A stretch of DNA of 64,000 nt, taken from the NCBI RefSeq assembly GCF_000002985.6, contig NC_003281.10, forward strand, positions 2,790,001 to 2,854,000, given 5' to 3'. Position 1 is the stretch's first letter. Each line of letters starts with the position of its first letter. This DNA is from Caenorhabditis elegans (lineage: Eukaryota > Nematoda > Chromadorea > Rhabditida > Rhabditidae). The notes beneath the pieces are model-generated. The model ran no database searches and had not been told where the DNA came from. It saw nothing but the letters and a program-made list of their open reading frames with translations. Below, piece after piece: positions 1 to 9,400 of the stretch. The position numbers were made by a program, and so were the translations under genes.

Positions 1-1125
1 TCTAGAATAGTCGATGAATGCATTTTTAATATTTAGAGACAAATTCGCAATATTTTGAGACAAAATCGCAATCTTCGGAGATGAAATCTCAATCTTCGGA
101 GACTAGTTCGCAGTCTTTTGAGACAAATTAGTAATATTTTGAGATAAAACGGAAGTCTTCCTAGAAATTTTCACACTTTCGCAATATTTTGAGATGAAAT
201 TGTAATCTTTTGAGACAAAATTGAAATCTATTCGAAATTTTTAGTAATCTTTATATGACGCACAATTTCTCGTTTTTACTACAAAAATATTGCTATTTAA
301 TATTTTCATATTAGATTTGAGTTGCCTGAGAATTCTCTATAAAAACTGAAAATTAACTCAAAAAACTGAAATAATGTCGCAAATTCGCGGGAAATTATGA
401 GTTTTTGCGGCATTTTTCGTTAAAAAATTCACATTTTCTCTATAAAAACTGAAAAATATCGAAATACACAAGAAAATGTTAATTTCCTATATTATTATAG
501 AGAAAAACTTGAAATTAACACAGCAAAAAAAACTGGAAAAAACGAAAAATTGATGAAATTTGTCAAAATTAATTATTTTCCATGTTATTTTTGAGAAAAA
601 TTCGAATTTCTCTGCAAAAACTGAAAAAATAGAGTTTGTGCGTTTTTCAACGTTTTTCGTGAAAAAAACTCTGATTATTCCGAAATACGGTACTCAGGGT
701 CTTGAAACGACAATTTTTGATAAATGCGAAAACGTGTGTGTGCCTTTAAAGAGTACTGTAGTTGTGAACTTTTGTTGCGGCGAATTTTTCAAAGTTTTTC
801 TCACATTTTTCGTGTGTTTTTGAATAACAAAATATATTTTTCAATGCAAAAAACGAAAAAAAAATGAGAAAAATCTAAATTTAGGCGAAAATGCAAAATT
901 TTCTCTCGATTTTCCAGTTTTAGGCCGAAATTCGTTTTTTAAAGCAATTTTTTCCTGATTAAAGCTTGAAAAAACCACGAAAAAATGTCAAAAAATCCAC
1001 ACAATTACTGAAAAAATCGATTTATCCGGTGAAACTATGTGTTTTTCTACGAAAAATTCATATTTTCTCGTAAAAAAACTGAAAATTTTCTTTAAAATTG
1101 TTATTATAAGCGATTTTTTTTCCAG
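1..1125. other. AT-rich noncoding DNA upstream of first TBCC exon
   Basis: No exon is supported here. The first 250 bases hold a loose tandem repeat of a gagacaaaatcgcaatctt-like unit and the rest is AT-rich intron-like sequence. The cofactor C gene that follows lacks its N-terminal part, so this stretch is most easily read as a long intron of that gene. One 87-residue open frame at 560-823 looks like chance. Confidence 0.5.
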
Positions 1126-2934
1126 AAAACTCCAAAACCTGCTCCACCAGTCGTCAAATCCACTGAAGAACCTTTGAAAATTCCGGAAATTCAAAAAATT
1201 CCAGATTGTTTGAGCGCCGAGCCTTCAGTTTCAGAGCACGTTGTCGATGGGCTTGTTAGTAATTTTTTTTTTTTGAAAAAAAAAATTCAAAAAGCCCGAG
1301 AAAACTTCAAAAACTTCGAAAAAAATTCAAAAAATTCGAAAAAATTCGAAAAAATTACGAAAAATTACGAAAAAATTCGAAAAAAATTTAAAAAATTCGT
1401 AATTTTTCATTTTTTCCGAAATTTTTCAATCGAAAAAATCTGAAAATTTCAGAAAAATACGACGAAAAGCATATCCGGAACGAAAGGCGAAGATATTAGT
1501 CTGAAAAATATCGATTCGTGCCGACTTCAATTCGATTTTGAACCCTCAATTGTTCATATTCGGGTAATAACGGCCGGCCTTGCAAATTTTCGGCCACGGC
1601 CGTGTGTGTGTCGATTTACGGAGCTCGTGTGTACTCCACGAGGAGACAAAAATTCACTTGATTTTGCATATTTTTTTCGGAATTGACGGTGAACTACTCG
1701 CAGGAAAATCAAAAATTTCAATGAAAAAATCTATTTTTTCAGAATTTTTGAAAATTTTTGAAAAAATACTGAAAAACAACAAAAAAATTTTCATAAAAAC
1801 CAAAAAATGCCGATTTGCCGGAAAATTCAAATTCCGGCAATTTGCCGCTTTGCCGGAAATTTTTAATTCTGGCAATTTGCCGATTTGCCGGAAATTTTTA
1901 ATTCTGGCAATTTGCCAATTTGCCGGAAATTTTCAATTCCGGTAATTTGCCAATTTGCCGGAAATTTTCAATTCCGGTAATTTGCCGATTTGCCGGAAAT
2001 TTTTAATTCCGGCAATTTGCCGCTATGCCGGAAATTTCAATTCCGGTAATTTGCCGATTTGCCGGAAATTTTTAAATCTGGCAATTTGCCGATTTGCCGG
2101 AAATTTCAATTCCGGCAACTTGCCGTTTTGCCGGAAATGTTTAATTACGGCAATTTGCCGATTTGCCGGAAATTTTCAATTCCGGCAATTTGGCGATTAG
2201 CCGGAATGGTTTGCCGCCCACCCCTGTTAAACGTTTTAGCCAATTATTCTCCTCGAGGAGTACACGAGCTGCGTAAATCGACACAAGATTTAAAAAATCA
2301 ATAATTTCCGAAATTTTCAGAATATTAAAAATAGTACTCTAATATTTCTGCGTTGTGATCGATCTCTTCTAATTCATGATTGTGATAAGTTAGTTCTAAT
2401 TTTTTTTGAAATTTTTTTTTTTTTTTTTAATCTAAATTTTTCCTTTCCAGTGTACACATCTACGTTGCCGCCCAGCAGGTTCGAATTCACACTTCACAGA
2501 ATTTGCATCTTCACGTGGCAACACGTGGCGCTGTTATTCTGGAAGATTCGACGAAGATATTCATGTATCCTTATAGGTAAGCATGCCTACGTCCATGCCT
2601 ACTGTGGTTCCTGCAGGCTGTCCCATTACAGTTTGATCTACAAAAAATGCGGCAATTTTTTGTCCAAAAAAGCTCGCGCGTTTTTTGTAGATCGCCGTAG
2701 ATCAAACCGAAATGGGACACTCTGACATCACGTGTACTGTCTAATCGGAAAATTCAAAAAATTGTCAATAAATTCCAAATTTTCAGACTAAAATCCGGAT
2801 CCGGTGAGCTTCTGAACGTCGAGGACAATGGTGAATGGCGAACACCACGTGATTTTAATTGGCTCGCCACAACGCCGAGCCCAAACTGGAAAGTGGTCCC
2901 AGAGGATGAATGGACTGAAGAATTTATTTATTGA
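1126..2934 (+). CDS. tubulin-folding cofactor C (TBCC), C-terminal part, 5' end outside window
   Basis: Five exons are predicted: 1126-1254, 1453-1563, 2321-2388, 2451-2576 and 2787-2934, with phases that join cleanly. They encode about 193 residues ending in TGA at 2932. The product reads as the beta-helical C-CAP/cofactor C domain: an early SCRLQFDFEPSIVHIR segment, then a CDNVHIYVAAQQVRIHTSQ strand repeat, then the family's closing DFNWL...SPNW signature. Family knowledge: TBCC is the last chaperone of tubulin folding and stimulates GTP hydrolysis by tubulin in the cofactor C/D/E complex in the cytosol. The conserved arginine-bearing loop (VAAQQVRIH) is present. The N-terminal spectrin-like domain is not seen here, so the gene starts upstream. 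A poly(A) signal lies 20 nt after the stop. Intron 2 carries a minisatellite element. Confidence 0.85.
1591..2286. repeat. inverted-repeat-bracketed GCCGGAAATT minisatellite in TBCC intron
   Basis: Positions 1591-1645 (gtgtcgatttacggagctcg core) and 2249-2286 are inverted copies of one sequence. Between them, 1806-2215 is a run of about 35-bp units alternating gatttgccggaaatttt and aattccggcaatttgcc. The array ends at about 2216-2226 in gcccacccctg, a border that recurs at other arrays of this family in the window. It looks like a satellite nested in a palindromic element. Confidence 0.75.
2611..2729. repeat. palindromic repeat, family P1 copy 1 (ggctgtcccatta)
   Basis: The left arm ggctgtcccattacagtttg and the right arm taga tcaaaccgaaatgggaca are inverted copies around a short centre with aaaaaatgcgg. 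Two diverged copies occur at 48576-48740 and 58022-58165. It lies in the last intron of the cofactor C gene. Confidence 0.7.
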
Positions 2935-2953
2935 TTTTTTTTTGAATAATTCA

Positions 2954-2959
2954 AATAAA
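2954..2959 (+). terminator. poly(A) signal AATAAA of the TBCC gene
   Basis: AATAAA lies 20 nt after the TGA, a normal distance for worm 3' ends. Confidence 0.6.
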
Positions 2960-3335
2960 TTGATTATTTATTCATTTACTCATGTTTTCAGTTTTTCCAG
3001 AAAAAAGTAACGATTTTATAGGATTTCAAAGTAATTAAAAGAGCAAGTGCGCTCTAATGCAACGTGTGAACTCCGAGTGGAGAAGTGGAAAAATTTGAAC
3101 TCGCAGTTGTATATTATGGAGTCGCAGAAAATTCCCCGTTTAGAAGCTGAGATGCAATCGCGCTCCAGTGTCGATTTTCGAAAAAAAAAACCGACAGCCT
3201 TGTCCGTGCCGGGACCCAAAATTCTAAACATTTCCCAGAACTAGTCGTGATGAAGCTCCCGGCAAGTTAAATACGAATTTGATACTCAACTTCAAAAATG
3301 CTGAAAAAATGTGGGTCTCGCAACGAAAATTTGAA
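2960..3335. other. intergenic DNA between convergent 3' ends
   Basis: This separates the TBCC 3' end from the potassium channel 3' end. An open frame at 3047-3244 reads through gagcaagtgcgctc and gcaatcgcgctcc segments typical of dispersed worm repeats, so I do not call it a gene. A minus-strand AATAAA (tttatt at 3336-3341) marks the channel's 3' end. Confidence 0.5.
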
Positions 3336-3411
3336 TTTATTGTTATGAGACATTACACAAATACATTATTTGAATAAAGTTACCAAAATTTTAATTTAAA
3401 AATTTAAAAAA

Positions 3412-6400
3412 TCACACGCTTTCATCAGTATCGACTTCTTCGTCAGTATGACAGAATGGTGAAGTGGTTGATCGGTTTCGTGGCCTGAAAATTGAAAATT
3501 ACAAATTTTTTAGTAATCTAGTCTCTGGGAGTTGGCCCAAATCAGTTTACTTGCAATTAGTCCACTAATTGTAAGAGAACGAAAAACACACCCTACGATC
3601 GATGCACCATGTCTTGCTTAACTTTGATAGCTCATATCTTCGCGGATCTTGGTTTTAGGAAAAAATTGCTAATGAAAAAAATATTTGTGATATTGTTCCC
3701 TACATTTTTGAAGTTTAAAGTTTTTGATATCTCTGCAATGAACCGAGTTATGGGCTGTCAAAGTTGCATAATGTTTGTCAGCTGATACCTCAATAATTTT
3801 CGATTCAATCGAAAAATTATCAACTAACAAAATATTTGTTTTACTGTTTTCTATACTTTGTAAATTTAATGTTTTCTGTTATCCTAAAAATGTGCCGAAA
3901 TATAGGCTGTTTAACTGGTTTCGGACATGGTGCATCGACCAAAAATCGCCTTTGTCAGCTTACAACTCGGTTATTCACTCAACTATTGCATTGTTCAAAA
4001 GCCAACTCACTTGAACAAGCTCATATCAAAACCTCCGAGTGCTCCTAAAGTTGGAGCTCGTCGTTTTTCCTTCATTTCATCGTCTGCAGAATGTAATCGT
4101 CGTGATCGTTTCGCCATCCATTGTTGGAATCCGTCGGGGATGTCTGATTCGGTTCTCGTGCGGACTTTTGGTTGCTGAAATGATGTGTAATTTGATGCAA
4201 ATTACTGATTGGCCGATGCCGCCCATCGACCAATCAGAGATGTTGGCCCCGCCCTGTGCTCATCGCTGATTGGTCGACGCTGCTCACCGACCAATCAGGG
4301 ACGTTGGCCACGGATTCTTATTATTATTATTATTAACTCACCGCACTTTCCTTCTTGGCTTCCCTGAACGAGTCTCGTATTAAGGATGCAAATCGAATAC
4401 GAGAATGTGCCGGTGATGGAGGAAATGTGCATACGAGCATTTGAAATGTTGACTCCATATCCTAGAAAAATAGGCAATAGGTAGGCAGGCATACGTGACC
4501 TACCTGAAAAACTCGATATCCTGCACCTCTTCTCCGTGAGTTATGAATCCGATCGAGCTGATCCTCGAGACTATATATCAAATTATAGAAGCTCTGGTAA
4601 AGCGTAGAGTAGATTGAAGTGTTCACAATGGAGATGAGGGCAAGGCCCAGTAGAAAGGCAAGAGGCAGGAATGGGGAATACTGAATGAAATTGAGTAATA
4701 GTTTCAAACTAGTTGGGATCTTACTTGAATATTATACGGCATGACGTCACCTAGACCAATAGTTGTTAGACTGATGAATGTGAAGTAGAATGCGTCGAAG
4801 AAGTTGATGCCTGGAAGAATTGTGCAAATCGGTTTTGGGGTTATCAAGAAAAGCTCAAGTGATAAAATAATCTACACCTGTTGTTATTATTAAATTAAGC
4901 CTAAGCCTAAGCCTAAAAGCCAAAGCCCAAGCCTAAGCCGAAGCCTAAGCCTAAACGTAAGTCTTTCGAAGGTGATAACATATGATATTTATTTTTAAAT
5001 TTAAATATAGTTTCTTTTTTTGCTTCTTAAAAAAAAATTTTGTCAATGAACGAATTGTTTACAACCGCACTCTGGCATTTTTCCCATTTCCGGCTCTGTC
5101 GGCGAATCGTTTTTTCGGCAACCATGGCTCAATTCACCACTTGTTTTATGTCTGGGTGCTCTATTATAGGTTCCATATGATTTACCCCATCCACTGAAAT
5201 GAATTAAAAAAGAGAAATTTCCTCTTTTGGAATTGAACTCATCACTACCAACGCCATCTACATATAAACACTCGATCGATATATACACCGTTTTCCCGTT
5301 TGTGGTTCGCCTTTCCCGTCAAGACGGGGAGGCGATGACGTGCGTCGTCCTCGCTCGTCTCTTCTACGATCGATAGGTGTTCCCAGAAACCTGCATTCTT
5401 TCCACTGCAACGAGCGGAACCCGTGAGGTGTCCATACATCCAGAAGATGACCTCCCTTCATATTGTTGTCACACTATCTGCCAGGGTCCTGCGATAGCGA
5501 ATCTCTGGCCTGGCGGAGGGCCAGCTAACTCTCCACCTCAAGCCTTCGGATGCGTAGGCTAGGCCTGCCTAGGGTCAGGCTAGGGCTGCCTAGGGTCAGG
5601 CTTAGGCTTAGACATAGGCTCAGATTTAGGAATCTTCAAAAAATTGAATTCTAGATCTACATTATATTAAGCTGTCTAATTCTCTTCGAAAATTGTCGAT
5701 TTTTATTACAATTTTATCAACTATTGTGAATCTCGTCGGGTTCTACACACAAAATAAAAAAAACTGCGTGGCGTGTACTGCAGAAAACCTCATATTTAGG
5801 CCCCGCCTTTTTCTCGACCACTCACGGTGAAAAGGCAAAAATTCGGGGACCAACCAATATCAGGCAGCCGACATCCTACGGGTTCCGCGCGTCGCTATGT
5901 TTAACTCACGGCGGGCGGAGACAGCTCGCCACGCCCACATCGAGAAAATTTTTATCACCGGAAACATGAAATTTTTAATGAAAATTGTAAATTTTGAGGG
6001 TTTTTAAGGGTTTTGCCAGTGAATTTCTAGCTAAAAAGTTGGTGAAAAATTCAAAAAAAAAAATTAAAATTAAAGCCATTATATGGGCGGGGTTTGAAAA
6101 TTATTGTGAAAATTTTTATCACCGGAAACATGAAATTTTTAATGAAAATTGTAAATTTTTACGGTTTTTAAGGGTTTTGCCAGTGAATTTCTAGCTAAAA
6201 AGTTGGTGAAAAATTCAAAAAAAAAAATTAATATTAAAGCCATTATATGGGCGGGGTTTGAAAATTATTGTGAAAATTTTTATCACCGGAAACATGAAAT
6301 TTTTAATGAAAATTGTAAATTTTGAGGGTTTTTTAAGGGTTTTGCCAGTGAATTTCTAGCTAAAAAGTTGGTGAAAAATTCAAAAAAAAAAATTAAAATT

Positions 6401-9400
6401 AAAGCCATTATATGGGCGGGGTTTGAAAATTATTGTGAAAATTTTTATCACCGGAAACATGAAATTTTTAATGAAAAGTGTAAATTTTGAGGGTTTTTTA
6501 AGGGTTTTGCCAGTGAATTTCTAGCTAAAAAGTGGAAAATCTTTTTTTTTTAAATTAAAGTCATTGTATGGGCGGGGCTTCTTCGATAATTTTTATTTCC
6601 AGAAACTTGAAATTTTTGATGAAAATTGTAAATTTTGAGGTTTTTTTTTTCAGGTTTTTACCAGTTAGAAGCTGAATTTTAGCTTTAAAAAAGTGGAAAA
6701 AATTATTAAGCCATTATATGGGCGGGGCTAGTTTGAGAATTTTTATCACCGGAAACATCATGGTAATTTTTGAGCATTTTTCGGATTTTTACCTGAAATT
6801 TGACACCTATGGTTCAAAAAATACCATAAAATAAGGGAAAAATTTAAATTTTCCTTCAAAATCACTGGAAAAGTTACGAATGGCCGTGCGAAACTTCTTC
6901 CACGGCCACGTGTCGATTTACGCAGCCCGTGTACTCCCCGAGGAGAAATATTTCAGTTTTCAGCTAAAATCCCTTGAATTTTGACCGTTTTTACCAATTG
7001 CTTTCTCAGTTAAAATTTAAAATTGGCGATTTAAATGTGAAAAACGAGGAAAAATAGCAAAAATGGAGAAAATTCAAGAATTCTAGCCAAAAGTGAGAAA
7101 ATTCTGCAAATTTTTGATGAAAAAGGCAGTTTTTTGGGGGTTTTTTTTTTAGCTTTTTCTCAAATTTTGCCATTTTTTCGTAATATTGACTAGAACGGAC
7201 ATTCAATGACACATAAGGAAGCCTATTGTTCTTTACGAAGGACAATGGGAACTTTTTTCCCCATTTTTTGCGACAAAACGCCAATTTTCAAGAGGAAAAT
7301 CATTTTTTTGAACAGAAAAACATAACAAATCGCATTAATAAATGCTAAAATCAGCGCAAAACATTCAAAAATGGCCAAAAAATACGGTAAGCGTGTCAAT
7401 CTCTAGATTTCTAATCGGATTCTTATCAACGGACACTTATCAACAGCGGAACACGGGCGGTCAGTTGTGAAATATTGCTTTTTTTTATATTACTCCTCTT
7501 ACACTCAAAATAAGAAAACTGCGTGGCGTGTACTGCAGAAAACCTCAAATTTAGGCCCCGCCTTTTTCTCGACCACTCACGGTGAAAAGGCAAAAATTCG
7601 GGGACCAACCAATATCAGGCTGCCGACATCCTACGGGTTCCGCGCGCCGCTGCGTTCAACTCGTTGTGGGCGCGGCAAGCTGTCTTCGCCCGCTGCGAAT
7701 TAAACAACCCGTGAGATGTCGGCGGCCTGATATTGGTTGGTCCCCGAATTTTGCCTTTTTCCCGTGAGTGGACGATAGAAAGGCGGGGCCTAAATATTAC
7801 GTTTTCTGCAGTACACGCCACGCAGTTTTTTTATTTTGAGTGTATGTGATTTTGTTCAAGTCGACGAAGGAGACCAAGCTCTATCTTTTCACACTTTTTG
7901 GAAATCAGTTCTCGCTATGGTTAGCTCAGGGGTTTTGGGCAATATTTCTGAACACTATGCAACTTTTTCCATTTCCTGCATTCTACTCAACAAATGCTTT
8001 CAATTTTTCAACGCATAGCACAATTCATATCTGGGTTCTATTATTGGGCATGTTTGCGGTTTTCCTCGGATGTCAATTGATCGTTCGGCACAAGATGATC
8101 GTTCTTGCAACTAGTTTCTTTAATGTAAGTTTTTGAAAAATTAGTGTCATACACGGGGGTTCTGGCCTTCCTAATTGAATTTTTCGCGCTCCATTGACAA
8201 TTGCCTAGGCTATCAATCTTTTCGCGGTGATATATAAAACTAACCTGGTTCATCACCTTCATTATCGTCAAACAGTAGAATTGTAAGAGTACATATTATA
8301 ATATAAGTGAACACAACAAGCATTGCTAACCACATTGGTAATAACGTTTCCTTCCGTTTTATTTCAATCGATTGTTTTCGGAGGGATCTGAATTGTGATA
8401 GTTTGGAAGGGGTTTCAGATATTGTTGAACTTTGGAAACTGAAATTGGTATCGAATTCAGTATAATAAAACTCTGATACCTCGAAAATTGAGCCCGAAAA
8501 TTGCTAGGTTTTCAGTAATGTTGAATCCGATACCAATTTCAGTATCCTGCTCAAAAGTTCAAAATCGTCTGAACTGTAGAGGAGATAAGGTAATACCCAA
8601 GCAGGGATGGGCAAACTATTTTTTTCCGGCAAATTGGCAAATCGAGAACTTGCCGGAATGGAAAATTTCGGGCAAATCAGCAAAACAGCAAATCGGCAAA
8701 TAGGCAATTTGCCGGAATGGAAAAATTCCGGCAAATTGGCAAACTGCCTGAATTGATAATTTCCGGCAAATCGGCAAACCAGCAACTTGCCCATTTTCCG
8801 AGTTTGCCGAATTTTTTCCGGCAAACAGCAAATTGGAAACTTGCCGAAAATGAAAATTTCCGGAAAAAATCGGCAAATTGCAAAAAATGAAAACCTCCCC
8901 AAGCACCTAAGATTGATTGAAGATGGTTAGGTGCACCAGTACCGAACTATGATAAGACCATCTTTCCTAGACTCACTTATACTTTAACATCACAAAAATG
9001 TACGCATTGGTCATAACTTTCTGAAACCAGACTCCAATGTCTCCGAGCACAAGGAGCATGATAGGAAGACCAATTGATGCATACACCATTGAGACAGTTT
9101 TTCCCCAAAAGGTTTGACAGGTGATAGTACCGTAACCAATTGTGGAGAATAAGGTCATTGAGTAGAAAGTGGCAGATGAGAAATACCACATTAGGTTCAT
9201 GTCGAGGTTTTCCGATTTGTGCCAGGCGCTGCCGTGGAATTTTCCTTCGGTTTCCAGGAGGATTCGGTGGTAGGCCTGGAAAAAAGGGGGTCTTTAAGAT
9301 GGATTCTTGTTCGGAGTTTGTGGAAATTTCGGCAAATCGGCAAACCGACAACTTGCCGATTTCCCGAGTTTACCGGAAAAACGGCAAATCGGCAATATGC

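Noticed and set aside
1580..2304. Plus-strand frames of 81-121 residues in the TBCC intron
   Set aside because: They read the minisatellite and its inverted border.
5043..5461. Minus-strand open frames as a possible extra channel exon
   Set aside because: The TM3 exon (ends 8245) and pore-2 exon (starts 4810) join in phase and give the expected P-G-I-N-F-F-D-A-F-Y sequence without it; the frame also ends in a stop without a donor.
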